Shown here: piece by piece, positions 19,225-27,203 of the stretch
Layout: each line of letters opens with the position of its first letter
Numbering within the stretch: position 1 is the first letter of the stretch
Assembly (NCBI GenBank): GCA_963744255.1
Contig: CAVUSZ010000016.1
Span: 124,001-188,000, forward strand
Direction: 5' to 3'
Origin: DATEDA01 sp963744255
GTDB taxonomy: Bacteria; Pseudomonadota; Gammaproteobacteria; Burkholderiales; SG8-39
DNA: 64,000 bases
Made by a program: the position numbers and the translations under genes
The notes under the pieces: model-generated
What the model was told of the DNA's origin: nothing
Database searches by the model: none
What the model saw: the letters and a program-made list of their open reading frames with translations, nothing else

Positions 19225-19350
19225 TTAGATGCCTCCGGCCGCGAGCGCGACGAACTCGCGCACGCTCATTCCCGCGCGCGCGCCCGTAACGACCCGCCCG
19301 CGCACCGCGCTCGAGCCGGTGATGCGCTCGGCGACGACAATCGCGGTCAT
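19225..19350 (-). CDS. Small ORF of unknown function coupled to dtd
   Basis: 41 codons from ATG 19350, overlapping the dtd stop (ATGA), to TAA 19225. The product MTAIVVAERITGSSAVRGRV... is not recognised; it ends SVREFVALAAGGI. It has no membrane segment and no clear motif. Coupling to dtd is the main reason to list it. The 70 bp between it and tpiA hold nothing obvious. It could be a remnant of a longer gene or noise in a high-GC frame. Confidence 0.3.
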   Translation of the reverse strand: MTAIVVAERITGSSAVRGRVVTGARAGMSVREFVALAAGGI

Positions 19351-19808
19351 GCCGGCGGGTCGATCCGCAGCCAGAACGTCACCGGTCCGTCGTTGACGAG
19401 GCTCACCTGCATGTGCGCACCGAACTCGCCGGTGGCGACCGGCGAGTGCGCGGCGTGCGCGTGCGCGACGGCATGCCCGAACAGGCTCCGTCCGAGCGCC
19501 GGGTCGGCGGCCGCGCTGAAGCTTGGGCGATTACCGCCCCGCTTTCCACCTCCCGTGTCGGCGGCGAGCGTGAACTGGGGAACGAGCAGCAGGCCGCCGC
19601 CGGCCTCGCGCACCGAGCGGTTCATCTTCCCCGCGCCGTCGGCGAACATGCGGAAGGCGAGGATGCGATCGACGAGCCGCGCCGCGCTCGACGTGTCGTC
19701 GGCATGCTCGGCGCAGACGAACGCGAGGACGCCGGGACCGATCGCACCGACCGTGCGGCCGTCGACGGTGACGCGCGCCTCGCCGACCCGCTGCAGGAGC
19801 GCGATCAC
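19347..19808 (-). CDS. dtd: D-aminoacyl-tRNA deacylase
   Basis: 153-residue proofreading enzyme that removes D-amino acids (and glycine from tRNA-Ala) from tRNA. Start GTG 19808 (IALLQRVGEARVTVDGRTVG) overlaps the stop of the TRAP large subunit gene (GTGA). Family motifs: LLVPQFTLAADT (SQFTL-like; the usual Ser is Pro here) and NDGPVTFWL with the Gly-cisPro pair. Probably a passenger gene at the end of this operon. Confidence 0.92.
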   Translation of the reverse strand: MIALLQRVGEARVTVDGRTVGAIGPGVLAFVCAEHADDTSSAARLVDRILAFRMFADGAGKMNRSVREAGGGLLLVPQFTLAADTGGGKRGGNRPSFSAAADPALGRSLFGHAVAHAHAAHSPVATGEFGAHMQVSLVNDGPVTFWLRIDPPA

Positions 19809-21088
19809 AGATACCCGAGATGACGCGGCAGGAACAGCGCGATCTCGGGCACGAACGTCACCAGCAGCAGCACGGCCGTCAGCGCGAGGATCATCCAGGC
19901 GATCCACTTGAACGTGGCCTCGATCGGTATCCCGGCGAGGCGGCAGGTCACCATCAGGTTGACGGCGGTCGGCGGCGTGCACGCGCCGATCGCGACGTTG
20001 AGCGTGATGATCACGCCGAACCAGACGAGATCCCAGCCGTAGGCGAGCGCGACCGGGATCAGGAACGGCAGGAAGATGAAGTAGGTCGCGATCGCGTCCA
20101 GCGCGGTGCCGGCGATCATCAGCATCGCCGTGATGCTGAGGAGCACCAGGGTTTCGTTGGCGCCCGAGGCGGTGAGGCTCTTCGCGTAGGCGTTGAAAAC
20201 GCCGATCGTGTCGATCGCCCAGCCGAAGACGCTGGCGAGGCCGACGATCAGCAGGATGACCGCGGAGATCTCCGCCGCCTCGGCGAGCACGTCCCAGAGC
20301 TCGCGCAAGGTCAGGCCTTCATAGACGAAGATGCCGATCGCGACGCCGTAGGCGACCGCGACGACTGCCGCCTCGGTCGGCGTGAAGAGACCGCTGCGCA
20401 TCCCGCCGAGGATGACCACCGGCGCGGCGAGCGCCCAGCTCGCCTCGCGCAGGCTCCTCCAGAACGGCGGCGCGGCCTCGGGATCGTTCGCACCGAAGCA
20501 GTAGCGAGCGCTGAGCCACACGCCGGCCGCGATCAGCGCGAGGCCGGCCAGGACGCCCGGGACGATGCCGGCGGCGAACAGGGCGGGCACGCTCGCCTGC
20601 GGCACCAGGATGCTGTAGACGATCAGCGCGACCGACGGCGGGATCAGCACGTCGGTCGTGCCGCCGGCGGCGATCAGGCTCGCCGAAAAGGCCTTCGGGT
20701 AGCCGGCGCGCGCCATCGCCGGGATCATGATCGCGCCCACCGCCGCGGCGTCGGCGGCCCCCGAGCCCGACACCCCGCCGAGGATCATGCACACGATGAT
20801 CGCCGCCGCGGCGAGGCCGCCGCGCCGCCGGCCGACCATCGAGGAGGCGAAGCGCACCAGGCTCGCGGCCATCCCGGTCCGGTCGAACACGAGGCCGGCG
20901 AGGATGAACAGCGGCAGCGCGAGCAGCGGGTACTTCGCGATGCCGCCGTACACCGTGGTCGGTACCGACATCACGCCCATGTTCGCGGAGACGATCGCCG
21001 CGAAGCCCGATAGGCCGAGCGCGACGGCGAGCGGAACGCCGGCGATCATGAGCAGCAGGAACACGCCGAAGAGGATCGCGGCGCTCAT
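19805..21088 (-). CDS. dctM: TRAP transporter large permease subunit (DctM family)
   Basis: 427-residue membrane protein with about 12-13 helices; the ion-coupled pore of a tripartite transporter for organic acids. Start ATG 21088 (MSAAILFGVFLLLMIAGVPL) overlaps the dctQ stop. Family segments: PLFILAGLVFDRTGMAASLV, GGVSGSGAADAAAVGAIMIP, LIPPSVALIVYSILV, TPPTAVNLMVTCRLAGIP. Together with dctQ and dctP downstream of the E1 genes it suggests uptake of a substrate used by that dehydrogenase. Confidence 0.92.
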   Translation of the reverse strand: MSAAILFGVFLLLMIAGVPLAVALGLSGFAAIVSANMGVMSVPTTVYGGIAKYPLLALPLFILAGLVFDRTGMAASLVRFASSMVGRRRGGLAAAAIIVCMILGGVSGSGAADAAAVGAIMIPAMARAGYPKAFSASLIAAGGTTDVLIPPSVALIVYSILVPQASVPALFAAGIVPGVLAGLALIAAGVWLSARYCFGANDPEAAPPFWRSLREASWALAAPVVILGGMRSGLFTPTEAAVVAVAYGVAIGIFVYEGLTLRELWDVLAEAAEISAVILLIVGLASVFGWAIDTIGVFNAYAKSLTASGANETLVLLSITAMLMIAGTALDAIATYFIFLPFLIPVALAYGWDLVWFGVIITLNVAIGACTPPTAVNLMVTCRLAGIPIEATFKWIAWMILALTAVLLLVTFVPEIALFLPRHLGYL

Positions 21089-21600
21089 GCGCGCGTGGCA
21101 CCCCTTCGCCACAGCTCGACGAGCGCTTGCACGAGGCGCACGAAGAGCAGCGCGGACAGCAGCGGCAGCCACGCCGTGTAGAGCCATTGCGGCGCGCCGA
21201 TTCCCGGCGAGGTGACCTCGTAGCGGAAGTCGTCCCACGCCATGCGCCCGCCGAGCCACACCAGCAGGCCCGCCATCAGCGCCGAGCATGCAAACGAGAA
21301 GAGGAGGAGGCGATGCCGCCAGGCGGGCGGCACGCGCTCGACGAACCACGTCACCGCGATCTGGTTGCCGTCCAGGAACGCCTTCGCCGAGCCGACGAAG
21401 GTCAGGAAGACCATCAGGAACACCGAGACTTCCTCGGTGAACGCGAACGAGATGTCGGTGAAGTAGCGGACCAGGACGTTCGCGAGCGTGATGACGCACA
21501 GCGCCGCCATCGCCGCGGCGCCGAGAAAGCGCTCGACGCGGAAGCGGCGCTCCACCACCGCCCGCTCGAACGGGAGCGGCGTTCCGCCGTCAGGATCCAC
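21085..21600 (-). CDS. dctQ: TRAP transporter small permease subunit (DctQ family)
   Basis: 171-residue, four-helix membrane protein. The conserved DctQ region NVLVRYFTDISFAFTEEVSV is clear. Start GTG 21600 (DPDGGTPLPFERAVVERRFR) follows GGAGGAGCTC closely, a strong ribosome-binding site. Stop overlaps dctM (ATGA). Works as a bridge between the large subunit and the binding protein. Confidence 0.9.
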   Translation of the reverse strand: MDPDGGTPLPFERAVVERRFRVERFLGAAAMAALCVITLANVLVRYFTDISFAFTEEVSVFLMVFLTFVGSAKAFLDGNQIAVTWFVERVPPAWRHRLLLFSFACSALMAGLLVWLGGRMAWDDFRYEVTSPGIGAPQWLYTAWLPLLSALLFVRLVQALVELWRRGATRA

Positions 21601-21657
21601 GAGCTCCTCCGGGAGCGAGAACGCCGGCAGGCGCGCGGCCCGCCGGCGGCTGCAGCG

Positions 21658-22692
21658 CTACTTCCTGCGCGCCGCGACCGCGGCCTCGGCCTTCTTCACG
21701 AGCTCCGGACCCACGGTCTTCGTCCACTTCTCGTACACCTTGCGCGTCGCCTTCACGAACTCGGCGCGCTCGGCCGGCGTGAGCTCGACGACGTTCACGC
21801 CGAACCCCTCGACGGTCTTCACGGTGGTCGTGTCCGGCGGCACGAGACCGGCGCGCGCGAGCTTGATTCCCTCGCGCCCCGCCTCGAGCGCCGCTTCCTG
21901 CACGATCTTGCGGTCCGCAGGCGTCCACGACTCCCAGACATCCTTGTTCACGACGAAGATCAGCGGGTCGGCGACGTAGTGCCAGAGCGTCACGTTCCGC
22001 TGCCCGACGGTGTGCAGCTTGGCCGCGGTGAAGATCGTGAGCGGATTCTCCTGCCCGTCGACTGCGCCGGAGGCGAGCGCCGGCTGGGCGTCGGCCCAGC
22101 TCATCTGGGTCGGATTCGCGCCAAGCGCGGTGAACGTGTCGTTGAAGAGCGGCGAGCCGACGACGCGGAACTTGAGCCCCTTCATGTCGGCCGGCGTGCG
22201 GATCGGGCGCTTCGAGTTAGTCACCTCGCGGAATCCGTTCTCGGCCCACGCGAGCGGCACGACGCCGTTCTTCTCGAGGATCCGGAAGACGTCCTTGCCG
22301 ACCTCGCCCTGCGTCAGCGAGTCGATCGCGGCATAGTCGGGCATCAGGAACGGCAGCGAGAAGAGGTTGAGCTCCTTCACCTGCGGCGACCAGTTGATGG
22401 TCGAGCCGATCGCGAGATCGATCACGCCCTGGCGGATCGCCGTGAACTCCCGCGTCTGGTCCCCCGCGACCAGCGACACGCCCGGGTACAGCTTGATGTT
22501 GATGCGACCGTTCGTGCGCTCGCGCACGAGGTTGCTCCAGATCTCGCCCGCCTTGCCCCACGGGAACGCGGTGCCGACGACCGTCGAGAGCCGGTACTCG
22601 GGCGCGTACTTGGCCTGCGCCGCGGCCGGCGCGGGAGCGATGGCGACCGCCGCCGCGGCCGTAAGCGCGAGCGCTACGAGGGTTCGCTGCAT
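21658..22692 (-). CDS. dctP: TRAP transporter substrate-binding protein (DctP family)
   Basis: 344-residue periplasmic binding protein. Signal peptide MQRTLVALALTAAAAVAIAP with an AAAQA cleavage site. Family segments: SGAVDGQENPLTIFTAAKLH, and an Arg-containing strand LKFRVVGSPLFNDTFTALGA typical of the carboxylate-binding site. 57 bp before dctQ. The substrate cannot be read from sequence; a carboxylate is expected. Confidence 0.92.
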   Translation of the reverse strand: MQRTLVALALTAAAAVAIAPAPAAAQAKYAPEYRLSTVVGTAFPWGKAGEIWSNLVRERTNGRINIKLYPGVSLVAGDQTREFTAIRQGVIDLAIGSTINWSPQVKELNLFSLPFLMPDYAAIDSLTQGEVGKDVFRILEKNGVVPLAWAENGFREVTNSKRPIRTPADMKGLKFRVVGSPLFNDTFTALGANPTQMSWADAQPALASGAVDGQENPLTIFTAAKLHTVGQRNVTLWHYVADPLIFVVNKDVWESWTPADRKIVQEAALEAGREGIKLARAGLVPPDTTTVKTVEGFGVNVVELTPAERAEFVKATRKVYEKWTKTVGPELVKKAEAAVAARRK

Positions 22693-22737
22693 GGTGACCT
22701 CCTTTTCAGTGTGTAGCGATTACCGCCGTTTGCCGTG

Positions 22738-23724
22738 TCAACGCCGGACGGCGCTTCCGGAGCCGCGCGCGTCGCAGAGCGCGACGAGCGCAGCCAGGAT
22801 CTTGTCGGCGGTGAGGCGCGCCTCGTCCTCGAGCGGCTTCGAATAGCCGACCGGGATGCGCGGGCCCCCGAGCCGCTTGACGGGGATACCGAGCTCCTCG
22901 GCCACCGTCGCTGCGACCTCGGCACCGAACCCGGCGGCCTGGATCGCTTCGTGCGCGACCAGGAGCCGCTTCGTCTTCGCGCAGGACGCGAGCACCGCTT
23001 CGCGGTCCCAGGGCCAGATCGTGCGCAGGTCGATCACCTCGACTGCGACCCCGCGCTTCGCTGCGCTTTCGGCCGCCTCGAGCGCAGCGTGTACCGTGCG
23101 CGACCAGGTGACGAGCGTCGTGTCAGCCCCCGCGCGCCGCACGTCGGCCTCGCCGAGGGCCACGCGGTGGCCTTCCGGCACGTCGCCTTCGAGGCCCCAG
23201 AGCTCCTTGTGCTCCATGTAGATCACCGGGTCGCCGCTCGCGATCGCGGCATGCAGCAGAGCGTAGTTGTCGGCGGGCGTAGCGGGCGTGACGACCACCA
23301 ACCCCGGCATGTGCGCGAACCACGCCTCGAGCGATTGCGAATGCTGGGCGGCGGAGGCGCTCCAGATGCCGTTCGGCATGCGCGCGACGAGCGGCACGCG
23401 GCCCTGTCCGCCGAACATGTAGCGTGCCTTGGCGGCCTGGTTCACGATCTCGTCCATCGCGCACAGCGCAAAGTCGACCACGCGCATCTCGACCACCGGC
23501 TTCAGGCCGTTCAGCGCCATGCCGACCGCCGCGCCCATGATCGTCGCCTCCGAGATCGGAGTATCGATCACCCGTTCCGGGCCGAACTCCTGCACGAGGC
23601 CCCGGTACTGCGCGAAGATCCCCCCGCGCCCGACGTCTTCGCCGAGCGCGACGACCCGACGGTCGGCGCGCATCGCCTCGGCGAGCGCGGTGCAGGCAGC
23701 CTGGGCGTACGACAGACGGGCCAT
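22738..23724 (-). CDS. Alpha-keto acid/acetoin dehydrogenase E1 component, beta subunit
   Basis: 328-residue transketolase-like beta subunit. Start ATG 23724 (MARLSYAQAACTALAEAMRA). Typical segments: ALGEDVGRGGIFAQYRGLVQ, RVIDTPISEATIMGAAVGMA, GLKPVVEMRVVDFALCAMDE, GFGAEVAATVAEELG. Pairs with the alpha subunit gene 2 bp upstream. There is no E2 or E3 gene in this window, so the complex must borrow them or act on its own. Close relatives serve pyruvate, acetoin or branched 2-oxoacids; the substrate is open. Confidence 0.88.
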   Translation of the reverse strand: MARLSYAQAACTALAEAMRADRRVVALGEDVGRGGIFAQYRGLVQEFGPERVIDTPISEATIMGAAVGMALNGLKPVVEMRVVDFALCAMDEIVNQAAKARYMFGGQGRVPLVARMPNGIWSASAAQHSQSLEAWFAHMPGLVVVTPATPADNYALLHAAIASGDPVIYMEHKELWGLEGDVPEGHRVALGEADVRRAGADTTLVTWSRTVHAALEAAESAAKRGVAVEVIDLRTIWPWDREAVLASCAKTKRLLVAHEAIQAAGFGAEVAATVAEELGIPVKRLGGPRIPVGYSKPLEDEARLTADKILAALVALCDARGSGSAVRR

Positions 23725-23726
23725 GG

Positions 23727-24755
23727 TCAGAACCAGCGACCGGCGCCGATGTCCTGGATATCGTCGTACGCTCGCGCGACCTCGGGCCACGGCGCGGCGT
23801 GCGCGGCAGCGACGGCAGCCGCGATCTCGCGCTCGGCGTCGCCGCGGATCTGCTCGAGCTCGGCGGTGGGTGCGCCCAACGCGGCGAGCTTTTCCTCCGC
23901 CGTCCGCAGCGGGTCCTGCTCGAGCGCGCGGCTCACCTCGTCGGGGTGGCGATACGCGCCCGGGTCGACCGAAACGTGGCCCTTGACCCGATACGTGACG
24001 GCGTGGACGAAACGCGGCCCGCGCCCGGCGCGCACTTCCGCGACGAGCGCCCCCGCGGCCGCGTCGATCGCCTCCGCGTCGTTGCCGTCCACGACGCGAC
24101 CGTCCAGACCGATCGCCTGGGCGCGTGCCGCCGCACCCTCGCCGCCGGTCATCGCCCCGGTCGCCGTCGTCGCCGAATAGCGGTTGTCCTCGCAGACGAA
24201 CAGCACCGGCAGGCGGTAGATCTGCGCCCAGTTCAGCCCTTCGAGGAACGGCCCGCGGTTGACCGCGCCGTCGCCGAAGAAGCAGGCGACGATCTCCGCG
24301 CCGCCGCGGAGCTTGATGGCGTGCGCCGCGCCCGTCGCGATCGGTATGCCCGCGGCGACTACGCCGTTCGCGCCCAGCATGCCGACCGAAAAATCGGCGA
24401 TGTGCATCGAGCCGCCCTTGCCGCCGTTGAAGCCCGTCGCGCGGCCGAAGAGCTCGCACAGCGTCGCGGTGACATCGGCGCCCTTCGCGATCGTGTGGCC
24501 GTGCCCGCGATGCGTGGAGGTGATGAGATCGGTCCGCGCCAGATTCGCGCAGACCCCGGCCGCGACTGCCTCCTGCCCGGTCGAAAGGTGCAGCGGACCG
24601 CGGACGAGCGCTTGCGCGCCAAGCGCGGCGCCGAACGCGGCCACGCCGCCCTTGCTCGCCTCCTCCGCCGCGTCCTCGAACGCGCGGATGCGCACCATCG
24701 TGCGATAGAGCGCAAGGAGCCGTTGGGTCTTGCTCGCGGAGACCGTCGCTGACAT
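23727..24755 (-). CDS. Thiamine-diphosphate dehydrogenase E1 component, alpha subunit
   Basis: 342-residue alpha subunit. ThDP motif: FFGDGAVNRGPFLEGLNWA, then LPVLFVCEDNRYSATT. GGSMHIADFSVGMLGANGVV is the AcoA/PdhA phosphorylation-loop region. The N-terminal RIRAFEDAAEEASKGGVAAF continues into an Ala-rich stretch (GAALGAQALVRG) that looks longer than in typical PdhA. First gene of a five- or six-gene operon (E1a-E1b-dctP-dctQ-dctM-dtd). Acetoin/pyruvate-type by style; substrate unknown. Confidence 0.88.
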   Translation of the reverse strand: MSATVSASKTQRLLALYRTMVRIRAFEDAAEEASKGGVAAFGAALGAQALVRGPLHLSTGQEAVAAGVCANLARTDLITSTHRGHGHTIAKGADVTATLCELFGRATGFNGGKGGSMHIADFSVGMLGANGVVAAGIPIATGAAHAIKLRGGAEIVACFFGDGAVNRGPFLEGLNWAQIYRLPVLFVCEDNRYSATTATGAMTGGEGAAARAQAIGLDGRVVDGNDAEAIDAAAGALVAEVRAGRGPRFVHAVTYRVKGHVSVDPGAYRHPDEVSRALEQDPLRTAEEKLAALGAPTAELEQIRGDAEREIAAAVAAAHAAPWPEVARAYDDIQDIGAGRWF

Positions 24756-24793
24756 ACCCCGCGGGCCTCGGGCCGGGAGAAGGAGGGCGGAGT

Positions 24794-25111
24794 CTAATGT
24801 CGCGACGCGCGGGGCGTCAAATCATCACGCCGACGGGCGGCGTAGTCACTCTGAGGCGGCACGCATCCGGCCGTGGAGAGGTCCGTCCGCGTCGCGTCTG
24901 TCTGCACGGCCACCCGCGCCGCGGCCTCGCGGACTTGGCGGGCTGGCCGGAACAGCGCGTCCACGTCCTGGGTGGAAGGGCGGGCGGCATAGGCGAGACA
25001 CATGACGGCCACGCCGACCAGGAACAGCTCCCCCTCTGTGCCCGCACGGCGCAGCTCTTCGTCGAGCAGCCCGAAGAGACGCCGGATATCGCGGTCGGTG
25101 AGTGCGGCCAT
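24794..25111 (-). pseudogene. Nucleotidyltransferase-like (DUF6036 type) gene, probably C-terminally truncated
   Basis: 105-residue frame MAALTDRDIRRLFGLLDEEL, then GELFLVGVAVMCLAYAARPS and TQDVDALFRPARQVREAAAR. This matches the start of the DUF6036 nucleotidyltransferase-like family, where the core motif is usually VGGA and DVDA; here VGVA replaces VGGA. After residue 70 the sequence turns to low-complexity Arg/Asp-rich text, so the usual C-terminal part seems lost. Starts directly after the stop of the preceding frame (TAGATG). Family recall is from memory and is moderate. Confidence 0.5.
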
Positions 25112-25396
25112 CTAGGGGCTCAACACCCGGGAACCGACGCTCGCGTCGATGAAGATGTTCCGCCGCCGGAAGGGCGCTGGCGAATGGGTCAGCAGGTACA
25201 GGCGCAGGCTCATGAGCGCGGAGCCGAAGACCGGCTCGGTCAGGGGCGCGACGGCGCGTGTCCACGCCGGCGGCGCGACGTCGCGCTGCGCGCACGCGTA
25301 CTCCACCATCGCGGCGACGTAGTTGGCGAGATAGGGCGACAGCGGTGGCGGCGGCGACGCGACCGCTTCCTGAAGCTCCGCGGCGCCGAGGCTGCC
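25112..25396 (-). pseudogene. C-terminal remnant of the partner gene of the DUF6036-like protein
   Basis: Open frame reading GSLGAAELQEAVASPPPPLS, then YLANYVAAMVEYACAQRDVA and HSPAPFRRRNIFIDASVGSR. The terminal FRRRNIFIDA stretch is one I associate with small proteins encoded just before DUF6036 genes. There is no plausible start in this frame upstream of 25396; the only in-frame ATG (25309) would drop conserved text. I read it as a 5'-truncated gene. A toxin-antitoxin-like pair has been suspected for such neighbours, but that is not shown here. Confidence 0.4.
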
Positions 25397-25498
25397 GTAT
25401 TGACATATGATGCACCGCGCGGCGGCGCCGATCCTTCGCCCGCCACGTACGCGGCTTCCGTGGCCGTCAGGACACGGCAGACGACACGTCGGGGGACC

Positions 25499-26011
25499 TC
25501 AGGCGAGACCAAATGCGGCTGCTCTGCTCTCGGGGTGAAACCTCCGCGCGGCCACGATGCCGAACACCGCGAAAATCACCAGCACGACAAGCTGTGCGAT
25601 CAGGAACGGCGGTTCGGACTGCGTCGGCGCCAGCGCCTTCAGGACCGGCAGCTTCGCGAACGCCTGCACGACCCCGACGAAGATGTTGAGATAGAGCGCC
25701 AGTACCGCGCCCCAGACGTAGATCCAACGCCAGGGTCCAGCGAGCCGATACGCATAAACCGCGAGGAGCGCGACGGCGAGCACGACCAGCGATACGATGC
25801 CGACGATGTGCGACGGCAGCAGCTTGTCGGCCGGGAAGAAAAACCCGGTTACGCTAGTTAACACCGTCGTCGCCAGGAAGAGCGCGGTCCAGCCGCCGAG
25901 CCGATTCGAGCCGAACATGCCGAACAGGACGACGAGCCCGGCGAAGATTCCGATCAGACTCAGGATGACGTGCACCAGGGTGAACGTTGACGTCGACATA
26001 CCCAGGATCAT
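25499..26011 (-). CDS. Conserved membrane protein of unknown function
   Basis: 170-residue protein with five hydrophobic helices. Start ATG 26011 has GGGAGA about 10 nt upstream; Met5 is the alternative. Recognisable conserved text: GGWTALFLATTVLTSVTGFF, LPSHIVGIVSLVVLAVALLA, ALAPTQSEPPFLIAQLVVLV. Similar proteins occur widely in proteobacteria as uncharacterised membrane proteins. No catalytic motif. Stands alone. Confidence 0.7.
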   Translation of the reverse strand: MILGMSTSTFTLVHVILSLIGIFAGLVVLFGMFGSNRLGGWTALFLATTVLTSVTGFFFPADKLLPSHIVGIVSLVVLAVALLAVYAYRLAGPWRWIYVWGAVLALYLNIFVGVVQAFAKLPVLKALAPTQSEPPFLIAQLVVLVIFAVFGIVAARRFHPESRAAAFGLA

Positions 26012-26432
26012 GGCTGGTCTCCCGTGAGAACGTCCGCTCCATCGCCGTCCAGCGCGGAACCGCTAGGCCGCATATCGGCGGGGCGCGTTCGATGTGGCGA
26101 CAGCCGCCTCCTCGTCGGTGCGAGGGCTTCCCGCGCTTTCTTTAAGCTCTCGATTAACCGCGCGCGGTTCGGCGCGACCGTAGTGTAATACCCTGCGCGC
26201 GCCGCGTTGCACCTCGGCGCCTTCGTTCCGTTCCAGCCCCGCGATCAGTCCTTTGCCTGGACGTGCGCCCGACCTTCCGGAGCAGCTTGTCGAGGCCGCG
26301 GGTGATCACGTGTGAACGTGCGCCCCGACCTTCCGCAGCAGCTTGTCCACGCCGCAGAGCGATCACGCGTGCTCCCGGCGCGGCGCCGTCCCGTTCCGGC
26401 TCAGGCCATGGAAGTCTACACTTGCCGCACCG
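26012..26432. other. Intergenic region with a tandem repeat, no gene
   Basis: About 420 bp between a leftward membrane-protein gene and the rightward HipA-like gene. Frames here are Arg-rich and lack family resemblance. It holds a two-copy tandem repeat (26261-26371) and a palindrome AACCGCGCGCGGTT at 26156-26169. Promoters for both flanking genes should lie here but no convincing -35/-10 pair was found. Confidence 0.6.
26261..26371. repeat. Two-copy tandem repeat, unit about 55 bp
   Basis: Copy 1 begins ACGTGCGCCCGACCTTCCG at 26261; copy 2 begins ACGTGCGCCCCGACCTTCCG at 26316. Both continue with (G/C)AGCAGCTTGTC and end with GATCACG(T/C)GTG. Mismatches are scattered and one unit has an extra C. 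On the minus strand copy 1 can be read as VITRGLDKLLRKVGRTS, copy 2 only out of frame, so it may descend from a coding segment. Function unknown. Confidence 0.75.
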
Positions 26433-27203
26433 ATGAGCCTGAGGACCGTCGTCGCCACGCGGTACGTCACCCCTTTGCGCGAAGGGGGTTCGCTGCCGGC
26501 GATCGTCGAGGCCGACGACAACGGGCTGTACGTCGTCAAGTTCCGCGGCGCAGGCCAAGGACCCAATGCGCTCGTCGCCGAGCTGGTGGCCGGAGAAGTC
26601 GGTCGCGCACTGGGCCTGCCGGTGCCCGAGATCGTGCTTGTCGACCTCGACCCGGACCTCGCCCGCACCGAACCCGATCCCGAGATTCAGCATCTGATCA
26701 GGGCGAGCCCGGGGCTCAATCTCGCGCTCGACTACCTGCCGGGGGCAGTGATGTTCGATCCGGTTGCGGAGCGGCCGGACGCAAACCTTGCTTCCGAGAT
26801 CGTCTGGTTCGACGCGTATGTGACCAACCTCGACCGCACCGCACGCAACACGAACATGCTGATGTGGCACCGGCGACTGCATCTCATCGACCACGGCGCC
26901 GCGCTTTACTTCCATCACGCCGGCGGCGACTATCTCGCGCGGAGCGAGGACCCGTTCCCGATGATCAAGGACCACGTGCTGCTGCCGCTCGCCGGCGCGC
27001 TGCCGGAAGCCGATGCGCGGCTGAGCCCGCTGATCGCTGCCGGAGCGATCGAGCGGATCGTCGGTCTCGTTCCGGACGCATGGCTCGCCGAGGGCTCGCC
27101 GAGCGGCGAAGCGCGCCGCGCTGCCTACGCCGGCTACCTGCAGCGCCGGCTCGAGGCCCCGCATGCGTTCCTCGAGGAGGCGATCCGTGCCCGATCGGTG
27201 TAA
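26433..27203 (+). CDS. HipA-like kinase family protein
   Basis: 256-residue protein starting at ATG 26433 (MSLRTVVATRYVTPLREGGS). Kinase-like features: GLYVVKFRGAGQGPNALVAE (strand with lysine), NLASEIVWFDAYVTNLDRTA and RNTNMLMWHRRLHLIDHGAA, resembling the HxD/NxD catalytic and metal-binding loops of the HipA fold. It is much shorter than HipA and lacks the HipA N-terminal domain, which is normal for this standalone subfamily. The next gene (DUF3037) overlaps it by 17 bp; the two are regular neighbours in genomes. Substrate unknown. Confidence 0.75.
   Translation: MSLRTVVATRYVTPLREGGSLPAIVEADDNGLYVVKFRGAGQGPNALVAELVAGEVGRALGLPVPEIVLVDLDPDLARTEPDPEIQHLIRASPGLNLALDYLPGAVMFDPVAERPDANLASEIVWFDAYVTNLDRTARNTNMLMWHRRLHLIDHGAALYFHHAGGDYLARSEDPFPMIKDHVLLPLAGALPEADARLSPLIAAGAIERIVGLVPDAWLAEGSPSGEARRAAYAGYLQRRLEAPHAFLEEAIRARSV

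Noticed and set aside
26156..26169. Perfect palindrome AACCGCGCGCGGTT
   Set aside because: Short GC palindromes are frequent by chance in this DNA; no second copy was noticed at a promoter.
26154..27164. 336-codon minus-strand frame opposite the HipA-like gene
   Set aside because: Arg/Gly-rich shadow; the plus strand has clear kinase-like motifs.
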